Source of the DNA: Thalassolituus oleivorans MIL-1
GTDB lineage: Bacteria; Pseudomonadota; Gammaproteobacteria; Pseudomonadales; Oceanobacteraceae
Reading direction: 5' to 3'
Assembly (NCBI RefSeq): GCF_000355675.1
Contig: NC_020888.1
Span: forward strand, 248,001 to 312,000
Length of the DNA stretch: 64,000 bases
Part shown: positions 56,281 to 64,000 of the stretch, piece after piece
Position numbering within the stretch: position 1 is the stretch's first letter
Layout: each line of letters begins with the position of its first letter
Program-made: the position numbers and the translations under genes
The notes under the pieces: generated by a model
What the model was told of the DNA's origin: nothing
The model's database searches: none
The model's input: only the letters and a program-made list of their open reading frames with translations

Positions 56281-57663
56281 TTAGTACTTATACGCTTCTG
56301 GCTTGTACGGACCATCAACTTTAACGTTGATGTATTCCGCCTGCTTTGGCGTTAGCTTAGTGATCACGCCACCAAAGCCTTCGACCATGTCTTTTGCTAC
56401 TTCTTCATCTAGCTTCTTCGGTAGCACTTTCACATAGATGCTTTCAGCTTTTTCAGCTTCCATCATGTCGGCAAACTTACGCTCGTACAGATAGATTTGC
56501 GCCAGTACTTGGTTAGCAAATGAGCCATCCATAATACGTGATGGGTGACCAGTCGCGTTGCCTAGGTTGACTAAGCGGCCTTCTGATAGCAGTAACAGGT
56601 GATCGTCAGAAGCTTTATCACGGTACACTTTGTGAACCTGTGGTTTGATCTCTTCCCATTCCCAGTTTTTACGCATAAACGCAGTGTCGATTTCGTTATC
56701 GAAGTGACCAATGTTACATACGACTGCACCGTTTTTCAGGGCTTGCAGCATGAACTGGTCACACACGTTGATGTTACCAGTGGTGGTTACTAACAGATCG
56801 GTTTTGCCCAGTAAGTTAGTGTCGATACTGTCCATTGTGCCGGCGTTGATACCATCAATGTACGGAGAAACCACTTCGTAGCCATCCATACACGCTTGCA
56901 TCGCACAGATCGGATCGATTTCGGTTACTTTTACGATCATGCCTTCTTGGCGCAATGAAGCAGCCGAACCTTTACCCACGTCACCATAACCAATCACTAG
57001 GGCTTTTTTACCGCTCAATAAGTGGTCAGTACCGCGCTTGATCGCATCGTTTAACGAGTGACGACAGCCATATTTGTTGTCGTTTTTCGATTTAGTCACA
57101 GCGTCGTTCACGTTGATCGCAGGCACTTTCAATTCGCCTTTAGCCATCATCTCTAACAGACGATGCACACCCGTGGTGGTTTCTTCAGAAATACCGTGGA
57201 TGTTATCCAGCATGGCTGGGTATTTAGCGTGAACCATTTCTGTCAGGTCACCGCCGTCGTCCAGAATCATGTTGGCAGCCCAAGGGGTGTTGCCATCTTT
57301 TTCAGATAAAATCGTCTGTTCGATACACCATAAAAACTCTTCTTCAGTTTCGCCTTTCCAAGCAAACACAGGAATGTTGGCAGCGGCGATAGCGGCGGCA
57401 GCGTGATCCTGAGTTGAGAAAATATTACATGACGACCAGCGCACTTCGGCACCTAGCTCAACCAGAGTTTCGATCAACACGGCGGTTTGAATCGTCATGT
57501 GGATGCAGCCCATGATTTTGGCATTGGCCAAAGGCTTGCTTTCGCTGTATTTGCGACGCAGCGCCATTAGGGCTGGCATCTCGCTTTCAGCGATTTTAAT
57601 TTCTTTACGGCCCCAATCGGCCAGTGCCATATCGGCAACTTTATAATCAGTAAAGGTAGTCAT
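56281..57663 (-). CDS. ahcY: S-adenosylhomocysteine hydrolase
   Basis: A 460-residue NAD-dependent enzyme that hydrolyses S-adenosylhomocysteine, the inhibitor left after methylation. Visible motifs are [33 protein letters not shown] of the NAD site, and a C-terminal PYKPEAYKY with the last Lys-Tyr. The ATG at 57663 follows AAGGAC; a longer frame from 57777 runs into metK and has no family match. It is downstream of metK in the same direction, separated by a terminator-like hairpin. Confidence 0.97.
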   Translation of the reverse strand: MTTFTDYKVADMALADWGRKEIKIAESEMPALMALRRKYSESKPLANAKIMGCIHMTIQTAVLIETLVELGAEVRWSSCNIFSTQDHAAAAIAAANIPVFAWKGETEEEFLWCIEQTILSEKDGNTPWAANMILDDGGDLTEMVHAKYPAMLDNIHGISEETTTGVHRLLEMMAKGELKVPAINVNDAVTKSKNDNKYGCRHSLNDAIKRGTDHLLSGKKALVIGYGDVGKGSAASLRQEGMIVKVTEIDPICAMQACMDGYEVVSPYIDGINAGTMDSIDTNLLGKTDLLVTTTGNINVCDQFMLQALKNGAVVCNIGHFDNEIDTAFMRKNWEWEEIKPQVHKVYRDKASDDHLLLLSEGRLVNLGNATGHPSRIMDGSFANQVLAQIYLYERKFADMMEAEKAESIYVKVLPKKLDEEVAKDMVEGFGGVITKLTPKQAEYINVKVDGPYKPEAYKY

Positions 57664-57683
57664 AGTAACCGTCCTTAAAAATG

Positions 57684-57707
57684 GGTCGTCGAGGTATGCC
57701 GACGACC
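57684..57707 (-). promoter_or_regulatory. Hairpin between metK and ahcY, terminator-like
   Basis: GGTCGTCG and CGACGACC form an eight-base stem with an eight-base loop. On the transcribed strand it is followed by CCATTTTTA and then the ahcY ribosome site AAGGAC. It could act as a partial terminator or a processing site that sets the ratio of metK to ahcY. No SAH-riboswitch core was found. Confidence 0.6.
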
Positions 57708-57725
57708 TAAAAAATTGTAATGACC

Positions 57726-58937
57726 TTATAGGCCCGCTGCGGCTTTTAACGCATCGACTTTGTCGGTACGTTCCCAAGTAAACGCAGTAAAGGTTTTCGT
57801 TTTGCTCACGCCTTGATCGACATAGGTATAGCTAGTTTCAAATGGCTCGCGACCAAAGTGACCATACGCAGCGGTGATCTGGTACATAGGATTCAACAAC
57901 TCTAGCTGGTTTTGAATCGCGTATGGACGCAGGTCGAATACTTCGCGAATCACTTTCGCTAACTGGATATCCGTGATCTTGCCGGTACCAAAGGTGTTAA
58001 CCGAAATAGAAGTCGGCTGTGCAACACCAATGGCATACGAAACCTGAATCTCGCAACGATCAGCCAAGCCCGCAGCAACGATGTTTTTCGCAACATAACG
58101 ACCCATGTAGGCAGCAGAGCGATCCACTTTTGAGGGATCTTTACCAGAGAATGCACCACCACCGTGACGTGCCATACCGCCGTAGGTATCGACAATGATC
58201 TTACGACCGGTTAAACCGGCATCGCCTACTGGGCCGCCAATGACGAAGTTGCCAGTTGGATTGATGTGATACAAGGTACCTTCATGCAACCATTCTGCTG
58301 GTATAACAGGCTTGATGATGTGCTCTAACACTTCAGCGCGCAGTTCTTCTAAGGAAATGCTTGGCGAATGTTGAGTTGATAGAACAACGGCATCGACTTT
58401 TGGTGAGCCGCTTTCCCAGTTAATGGTTACCTGAGATTTTGCATCAGGGCGCAACCAAGGCAGGGTGCCGTTGCGACGTAATTCCGACTGACGCTGCACT
58501 AACAAATGCGCGTAGTAAACCGGTGCAGGCATTAAGCTCGGAGTTTCGTTAGTGGCGTAACCAAACATTAAACCTTGGTCGCCAGCGCCTTGATCTTCCG
58601 GCTTGGCACGGTCGACGCCTTGGTTGATATCAACCGATTGCTTACCAATACCGTTTAAGACGGCGCAGGTCGCACCGTCGAAGCCCACTTCAGAGCTGTT
58701 GTAACCAATGCCGGTAATCACATCACGAACGATCTCTTCCAGATCAACGTAACAAGAGGTAGTGACTTCGCCAGCAACGACAGCCATACCGGTTTTTACT
58801 AAGGTTTCCACCGCAACACGAGCGTATGGATCACGGGCGATGATGGCATCTAATACCGCATCAGAAATCTGATCGGCAACTTTATCTGGATGACCTTCGG
58901 ACACCGACTCAGATGTAAAAATGGAATATTCGCTCAT
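57726..58937 (-). CDS. metK: S-adenosylmethionine synthetase
   Basis: A 403-residue enzyme that makes SAM from methionine and ATP. The N-terminal [20 protein letters not shown], the internal [12 protein letters not shown] and [18 protein letters not shown] motifs are family signatures. It follows the ArsR-type regulator gene by 21 bases and shares its transcript, so it is probably regulated by that protein. Confidence 0.98.
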   Translation of the reverse strand: MSEYSIFTSESVSEGHPDKVADQISDAVLDAIIARDPYARVAVETLVKTGMAVVAGEVTTSCYVDLEEIVRDVITGIGYNSSEVGFDGATCAVLNGIGKQSVDINQGVDRAKPEDQGAGDQGLMFGYATNETPSLMPAPVYYAHLLVQRQSELRRNGTLPWLRPDAKSQVTINWESGSPKVDAVVLSTQHSPSISLEELRAEVLEHIIKPVIPAEWLHEGTLYHINPTGNFVIGGPVGDAGLTGRKIIVDTYGGMARHGGGAFSGKDPSKVDRSAAYMGRYVAKNIVAAGLADRCEIQVSYAIGVAQPTSISVNTFGTGKITDIQLAKVIREVFDLRPYAIQNQLELLNPMYQITAAYGHFGREPFETSYTYVDQGVSKTKTFTAFTWERTDKVDALKAAAGL

Positions 58938-58958
58938 GGCTGACTCCTCTCAATAATT

Positions 58959-59966
58959 TTACGAACGCTCTGGTGAGCGATGAAATAACCGGAACTGGAT
59001 TTGGAACCCATTCCTTAAACCTAAAAATTGACTCTGACCTTCGATCAAGCCTGCTTCTGTGGCCCAAGCCGTTAAATCGGCAGGGTCGAAGCCTAGCCAT
59101 AGATCACCGCAAGAATCCTTTGCCCATGCCTGATCATGACGACATAAATCCGTGATCAGTAATGTTCCCTCGGGTTGAAGTAACTCAGCTACTTCGTTAA
59201 AAATCGTTTTCGGTGCCGGTACGTGGTGCAACACCATATTGGCCACGGCAAATTGGTATTTTGTCGTTGTCGTGTTTGCCAGCAAGTGGGCGGTATCACC
59301 GAGTACACAATCGACATTAGCAATCGCGTTGGTCGCTAATGTTGCCTCGGTGCGAGCCAGCATGTCCGGCGACACATCAAGCGCCGTAACCTTGCTAAAA
59401 TGCTTAGCGAGCAAAGGTAAAAATGCCCCTTCGCCAGGGCCAATCTCCAAAGCGTAGCCAGCTTGTTCGCTATTTCGAGCTCTGGCCGTTAACGAGTCGA
59501 GAATGGTCGCTAGTGCATCACCGTATTGGTCAAATGATGCGATCAAATCTTGCTGGTCTTTAAAGTCATTGGCGTGACGAGAGAAGAACTCTGCGCAGGC
59601 CTCCGCACGTTCGGCAAGCACTTGCTCTACGGCCATGCCGATATCTTCATCACTGCTAGCAGCATCAATCGCGATAAAGGTTGCTCGCAGCCACTGACTC
59701 CAGCTATCTGTCGCGGTAATGAGCGGGCGACGATAAAAAATACTATTGCCTTCGCGTTGAGTGCTCACCAGTCCCGCTTGTGCCAATACCTTTAAATGAT
59801 GGCTCATGCTCGACTGTTTAATATCGAATATCTGACACAGCTCCAACACCCCAAAAGCCCCGCGTCCAAGCAGCTTTAAAATGTTCATTCGTAGGGGATC
59901 GCCGGCCGCTTTGCTGGCTTGAGCAAGGTACACAATATTCAAGGAGCGTTCGTTGTTAGCAGGCAT
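58959..59966 (-). CDS. sahR: ArsR family regulator with C-terminal SAM-dependent methyltransferase domain (SahR-like)
   Basis: A 335-residue protein. Residues 1-85 form a winged helix of ArsR type (AQASKAAGDPLRMNILKLL, KQSSMSHHLKVLAQAGLV). Residues 130-330 form a methyltransferase fold with ALEIGPGEGAFLPLLAKHF and NMVLHHVPAPKTIF. SahR regulators of Proteobacteria have this architecture and control SAM-cycle genes in response to S-adenosylhomocysteine. The position directly before metK and ahcY supports this. The ATG at 59966 (MPANNERSL) is preferred over an upstream start at 60002. Confidence 0.9.
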   Translation of the reverse strand: MPANNERSLNIVYLAQASKAAGDPLRMNILKLLGRGAFGVLELCQIFDIKQSSMSHHLKVLAQAGLVSTQREGNSIFYRRPLITATDSWSQWLRATFIAIDAASSDEDIGMAVEQVLAERAEACAEFFSRHANDFKDQQDLIASFDQYGDALATILDSLTARARNSEQAGYALEIGPGEGAFLPLLAKHFSKVTALDVSPDMLARTEATLATNAIANVDCVLGDTAHLLANTTTTKYQFAVANMVLHHVPAPKTIFNEVAELLQPEGTLLITDLCRHDQAWAKDSCGDLWLGFDPADLTAWATEAGLIEGQSQFLGLRNGFQIQFRLFHRSPERS

Positions 59967-59987
59967 GCGGGAAAGTATAACCAGCAA

Positions 59988-60016
59988 GATATCGTATATC
60001 AATTTTTTTCGATATA
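59988..60016. promoter_or_regulatory. Candidate SahR operator
   Basis: TATATC at 59995-60000 and GATATA at 60011-60016 form an inverted repeat with a 10-base spacer, and a further GATATC lies at 59988-59993. The site is 22 to 50 bases upstream of the sahR start, where the operon promoter should lie. Role is inferred from position and symmetry. Confidence 0.5.
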
Positions 60017-60173
60017 GATTTTAACAATGCCGAAGTACTGTTTTCTTAAGCTACAAGGTTCGGATCTGGTATAAAACTGGGTATGATCATTTAACTGGCG
60101 TAAACGGCCACTGGCGTTAGATGGATAAAATAAGAATAACGTCGATAAGCATGAGCATGGCAAAGGAATCGTA

Positions 60174-61163
60174 ATGACAGATATTTATGCGAGTGAAAAG
60201 AAAGCGCCTACCAAGTTGCAACAGGCGATAACGCCATTGATCGATGCTTTAGCTGGGGTTGTAAAAACAGATCCAAAGCATTTGAAGTTACTGGTGGCTT
60301 GTTTGTTGTGTCGCGGGCATCTCTTGCTTGAGGATGCTCCGGGCGTCGGTAAAACCACTTTAGCGCGAGCATTGAGCCAAGCGTTGGCATTGCGTATGAA
60401 GCGCTTGCAGTGCACACCGGATTTAATGCCATCGGATGTGACTGGCATCAGCATCTATAATGCTCCCGAACATAAATTCCAATTCATGCCCGGCCCTGTA
60501 TTTACCAATATATTATTAGCCGATGAAATCAACCGTGCTACGCCACGTACCCAGTCGGCCTTATTAGAGGCGATGGCGGAGGGTACGGTGACCTGTGATC
60601 GCAAGACCTATCCTCTACCGAATCCTTTTATCGTTATTGCCACTCAAAACCCGGTGGAATTTAGTGGCACCTTTCCGTTACCCGAAGCCCAGTTAGATCG
60701 CTTCTTTATGCGTCTTAGCTTAGGTTATCCCGACGCTGAACAAGAACTGGCGATGATGATGGCGCAGATGTCTGGACATCCGTTAGATGAATTAAAACCT
60801 GTACTAAGTGAGAGCTTGTTACTGGCTTTGATAGCGCAGATCGAGAAAGTGGTTATCAGCGAACCGACCGCGCGCTATATCAGTGAATTAGTGCGCGCTA
60901 CGCGCGAGCATGCAGCGGTTCGTCTTGGCGCCAGTCCGCGTGGTTCTCTAGCTTTAATGCGAGCTGCTCGGGCGATAGCCGCGCTGGATGGAAAAAAAGC
61001 GGTTACTGTGGATATCGTTAAGTCCTTGTTGGAGCCGGTATTGAGTCATCGCTTGGTGTTTCGGGATTCGAGTTTAATGCAGCCAGAAAAGCGTAAAGCG
61101 TTTTGGAATGCCCTTATTGCTCAGGTCCCAGTGCCTGATTATCCAACTGACGACTTGGTTTAA
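60174..61163 (+). CDS. MoxR family AAA ATPase
   Basis: A 329-residue MoxR-type ATPase with Walker A DAPGVGKTTLARAL, Walker B LLADEINRATPRTQSALLEAM, sensor 1 IATQNPVEFSGTFPLPEAQLDRF and the C-terminal lid with SPRGSLALMRAARA. Such ATPases act as chaperones for VWA or membrane partners. It is followed by a DUF58 gene and a transglutaminase gene, a common MoxR arrangement, and is preceded by about 170 bases with its promoter. Confidence 0.96.
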   Translation: MTDIYASEKKAPTKLQQAITPLIDALAGVVKTDPKHLKLLVACLLCRGHLLLEDAPGVGKTTLARALSQALALRMKRLQCTPDLMPSDVTGISIYNAPEHKFQFMPGPVFTNILLADEINRATPRTQSALLEAMAEGTVTCDRKTYPLPNPFIVIATQNPVEFSGTFPLPEAQLDRFFMRLSLGYPDAEQELAMMMAQMSGHPLDELKPVLSESLLLALIAQIEKVVISEPTARYISELVRATREHAAVRLGASPRGSLALMRAARAIAALDGKKAVTVDIVKSLLEPVLSHRLVFRDSSLMQPEKRKAFWNALIAQVPVPDYPTDDLV

Positions 61164-61174
61164 GCGGCAATACT

Positions 61175-62404
61175 ATGAATTCCTCTGTGAATGTCGGGGA
61201 GTCGCTTAAGCCGCTGGCGCGTTGGCTTAGCAAGCATATCAATGCGCCGCGCTTTTTAGTTTTGATGATGGTTGTGTGCTTTTTAATGGCATGGAATCGT
61301 GGCATTGATTTGCTGTACGGTATTTGCGCTATCATTCTTGCCTTGTTACTGGTTTCTTGGGTTATGCCTTGGTGGATGCTGCGCCAATTGCGGCTTAGCC
61401 GATCGCAAGTGGGGCTAGCGGAAGTGGGAAGCGAACTCCAACTCCGCTATCGTTTTGCCGGTAAGCCCGCTTGGTATTTATCCGTCGCCGAGCAATTGCC
61501 GAATATCCCCGAACTACAAACCCATTTTATTGCCTATGCCGACGCCAATACGCCTATGGCGTTAAATTATTTGTGCGCGCAGCGTGGCATATTTACTCTA
61601 CCTAAGCCTGAAGTCAGTTGCGGCTGGCCGTTTGGTTTTATTCAGCGACGCTTAACCTTAGTAAGCGAAGATTGTCAGATTATTGTGGCTCCAAAACCTA
61701 CCGTTATTCGTCGTTTACCTGCGCCTATTCAGGATGCTCAAACAGTTGATGGACAAGAATCGCAGCAGATTTTTAGTGGGCATAGTGATTTCTCTGGTGT
61801 ACGTGATTATCGACCGGGCGATTCTTTAAAATCCGTTCATTGGGGCGCATCTGCGCGTCAGCAAAACTTGATTGTGCGTGAGTTTCACGGTCTAGACTGC
61901 CCGCGCTGGTTGGTCGTTATTGATGGCAATTCAACGAATAATGTCGGTACTGAAGTAAGTAACGGGGTGAATAGTAGTTTCGAGTTGGGGGTTAGGATCG
62001 CGGCGTCTCTTTTACAATTTGCTCAACAACAGCAGAAAGGGTTAACACTGTATATTGAAAGCGCACAATCGCGGCAATTTAAAGTGCAGCCTGGCCAGCA
62101 GTCGATAGCGGAACATTTACAAGATCTTGCGTGGGTCACTGCCGATGGCACGCGTAATTACAGTGAAGCCATTCGCGCCGCGCAGCAAGAACAAGGACAG
62201 CAGGCAGTCTTAATTACCGTGCGCGTTAGCAGCCAAGAATTGCAATTACACTCTCCTTCAGGCCACATTGATATAGTGATTTCTGAGGAGAGCTATCGCT
62301 TTCCTATGGCGCAATACAAAGAAGGTTGGACGACCGTCAGCCAGAACCAGTTACGCTTAGATATTCATCAGCTGAGTGATTTAACACGAGTATTTTCGCA
62401 ATGA
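61175..62404 (+). CDS. DUF58 domain protein
   Basis: A 409-residue membrane-anchored protein with two helices (~28-47 and ~49-67) followed by a DUF58 domain with [35 protein letters not shown] and a VWA-like stretch ([12 protein letters not shown]). DUF58 proteins are encoded between MoxR ATPases and transglutaminase-like proteins, and are thought to be MoxR partners. It starts 11 bases after the MoxR stop and overlaps the next gene by four bases. Confidence 0.93.
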   Translation: MNSSVNVGESLKPLARWLSKHINAPRFLVLMMVVCFLMAWNRGIDLLYGICAIILALLLVSWVMPWWMLRQLRLSRSQVGLAEVGSELQLRYRFAGKPAWYLSVAEQLPNIPELQTHFIAYADANTPMALNYLCAQRGIFTLPKPEVSCGWPFGFIQRRLTLVSEDCQIIVAPKPTVIRRLPAPIQDAQTVDGQESQQIFSGHSDFSGVRDYRPGDSLKSVHWGASARQQNLIVREFHGLDCPRWLVVIDGNSTNNVGTEVSNGVNSSFELGVRIAASLLQFAQQQQKGLTLYIESAQSRQFKVQPGQQSIAEHLQDLAWVTADGTRNYSEAIRAAQQEQGQQAVLITVRVSSQELQLHSPSGHIDIVISEESYRFPMAQYKEGWTTVSQNQLRLDIHQLSDLTRVFSQ

Positions 62405-64000
62405 TTCGGCGTGTACCTGTTATAAATTGGTTTAGTTTGCAGATGACATCTGCCGCGACGGGATGTGCTGCGGTTATGATTTCTCCTTACGCTGCATTGC
62501 TATTTCCGCTATTGCTGCTGTTGGTCTGGTTTACGTTGCAGCTAGGCTGGAGAACACGACAAGAGCCTGAAAAAAATAAACCGATTGCTGATGGAATAGC
62601 CGTAATTGGATTAGCGATCTTCCTCTTTTTATTATTTAAACTTAATTTGCTGGTGGCATTGGGTGCCTTGTTATTCGTTGCTGCGCTAGCCTTGAATGTG
62701 CAACTGCACACGTATCGTCGTTTTTACTTTGCTCAAGTAATGAGTTTTATTTTTGTGTTGGTCGGGGCTGCCGAGGCAACGTCTGGCTTCTATTTGTTAG
62801 CAATAATTGCATACAGTCTTTTCGCCGCCTTTAGTTTAGGAGAAGCTTGGTTAGATCAGGGGGAGCAAATTGAGCATCACGAAAAAAATGAGGTGGTACC
62901 AAAAACGGCTAGCCAGCACAGAGTATTCATAACAGCGGTTATTTTAATTTTGGCTTTTGCATTTTATTTAATCATTCCTCGCCCTCCAGCGTTGAATTTT
63001 GGCGGACAGGAATCCTCAGCCGGTGATTTCTATCATGATGATGACTGGCAGAAGCATGCTGATGACAATGTACCTCCACCACCGAAGAAATCGGAAAGTA
63101 ACGAGGTCGAAGATCAGCGTACACGCTTAGATAATTTTAATGAAATTACTGATCTTTCTTCTTACGGCGATGACGGTAGTGACTATGAATATGACGGCTT
63201 TAATAGCCAGTTTGATATTCGTGAAACCATGGCAAGCAAGGCTGGTATTGATTTGAATGCTATTGTCGCGCGCATGAAAGCGCCGCACGGCAGCTACTTA
63301 AAAGTTCGTACCTTTAATTACTTCGATGGCGAGAGTTGGTCATCTACCAACGAAAATATCAGTCGTAAAGTTAATACTAACTTTATAGGAAAAGTAGATT
63401 TAGACGTCACACGCAAAGGAAATTTCCAGCAAGTTATTACCATCGAAAGGAACATGCCAGCATGGCTTCCTGCCGCCGCCGATCCAGTTTCTATATGGGT
63501 GCCGGCGAGTGTGATTGCACTTGATCAATTCAATCAGCCTTTATTGCCGGGAGTGCTACGCCCCAACACGCGCTATACCGTTAAGTCGGCATTAGAACTG
63601 GTGGATAACCGCCCAATATCGAGAGTGCCACCGCCAGAAAGCGAAGACCTACAACTCACCAAAAACTTTGATGGGCGTATACGCAAGTTAGCGCGCGAAG
63701 TGACACGCAAATATTCGGGCAGTTATGCCAAAGCCATCGCTCTAGAAACACATTTACGCAGTGAATATCAGTACAGTTTTGCTTCGATTACACAATCACA
63801 AGGTCGTACGCCACTGAGCAAATTTCTGTTTGTCGACAAGCAAGGTCACTGTGAATATTTTGCTAGCGCGATGACGATTATGCTACGCAGCTTAGGTATC
63901 CCCGCGCGCTTGGTGACGGGTTTCTCTGTGAATAATAAAAATCCGCTGACAGGATATTTTGAAATCCGTGCAATTGATGGTCATGCTTGGACCGAGGCAT
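62401..64000 (+). CDS. tgpA: TgpA-like membrane transglutaminase (partial, 3' end outside window)
   Basis: The first 533 residues of a DUF3488/transglutaminase-like protein. About five to six N-terminal membrane helices (~20-40, ~55-100, ~105-140, ~173-198) precede a large extracytoplasmic domain with the catalytic Cys484 in [10 protein letters not shown] and His528 in DGHAWTEA. The catalytic Asp should lie just beyond the window. TgpA of P. aeruginosa is an essential transglutaminase-type periplasmic protein. Frame is open to the window edge. It starts in an ATGA overlap with the DUF58 gene. Confidence 0.93.
   Translation, partial: MIRRVPVINWFSLQMTSAATGCAAVMISPYAALLFPLLLLLVWFTLQLGWRTRQEPEKNKPIADGIAVIGLAIFLFLLFKLNLLVALGALLFVAALALNVQLHTYRRFYFAQVMSFIFVLVGAAEATSGFYLLAIIAYSLFAAFSLGEAWLDQGEQIEHHEKNEVVPKTASQHRVFITAVILILAFAFYLIIPRPPALNFGGQESSAGDFYHDDDWQKHADDNVPPPPKKSESNEVEDQRTRLDNFNEITDLSSYGDDGSDYEYDGFNSQFDIRETMASKAGIDLNAIVARMKAPHGSYLKVRTFNYFDGESWSSTNENISRKVNTNFIGKVDLDVTRKGNFQQVITIERNMPAWLPAAADPVSIWVPASVIALDQFNQPLLPGVLRPNTRYTVKSALELVDNRPISRVPPPESEDLQLTKNFDGRIRKLAREVTRKYSGSYAKAIALETHLRSEYQYSFASITQSQGRTPLSKFLFVDKQGHCEYFASAMTIMLRSLGIPARLVTGFSVNNKNPLTGYFEIRAIDGHAWTEA

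Noticed and set aside
57664-57725. SAH riboswitch upstream of ahcY
   Set aside because: The gap is only 62 bases and lacks the conserved riboswitch core; it holds just a simple hairpin.
1-64000. tRNA, rRNA, CRISPR or insertion sequence
   Set aside because: No conserved RNA motifs, repeat-spacer arrays or transposase-like frames were seen in reading both strands.

Overview
This window comes from a gammaproteobacterium of the Oceanospirillales/Pseudomonadales type. Three syntenic blocks support this: gshB-tonB-yqgE-ruvX-pyrR-pyrB-pyrC' beside pilGHIJK-chpABC, the lptM-lysA-dapF-DUF484 block beside a class I adenylate cyclase, and a sutA homologue, a gene known from Pseudomonas-like bacteria. 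I cannot name the genus. No rRNA, tRNA, CRISPR array, insertion sequence or phage gene was found.

Positions 1-9.8 kb: the 5' part of ubiE, a DUF1145 membrane protein, then a minus-strand cluster that reads (in transcription order) TonB-dependent receptor, YfiR-like periplasmic protein, a 1645-residue CHASE8-type hybrid histidine kinase with three receivers, HPt, PAS, GGDEF and EAL domains, and an HDOD protein. It looks like a complete outer-membrane-to-c-di-GMP signalling line and is the best candidate here for a poorly described system. Positions 9.8-20.6 kb: an OmpA-family porin, lipocalin, TesA esterase, a YbbA/YbbP ABC exporter, an M48 protease-LemA-YdbL-YnbE cluster, a RhlE-type helicase and a cytochrome c5.

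Positions 20.7-33.9 kb: sutA, a HAD phosphatase, DUF484, dapF, lysA, lptM and cyaA, then the pyrimidine genes with a catalytically dead dihydroorotase-like subunit, ruvX, yqgE, a TonB protein and gshB. Positions 34.1-46.3 kb: the complete Pil-Chp chemosensory operon that controls type IV pili; its ChpA carries fewer phosphotransfer domains than the Pseudomonas aeruginosa protein.

Positions 46.4-56.1 kb: a cell-surface polysaccharide island on the minus strand, visibly A+T-rich in its first two thirds. It encodes a nucleotidyltransferase, a nucleotidyltransferase-kinase fusion, a small HAD phosphatase, a phosphoethanolamine transferase, an O-antigen ligase and several glycosyltransferases. Positions 56.3-60.0 kb: a SahR-like regulator with metK and ahcY (the S-adenosylmethionine cycle), with a candidate operator. 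Positions 60.1-64 kb: a MoxR ATPase, a DUF58 protein and a truncated TgpA-type transglutaminase.
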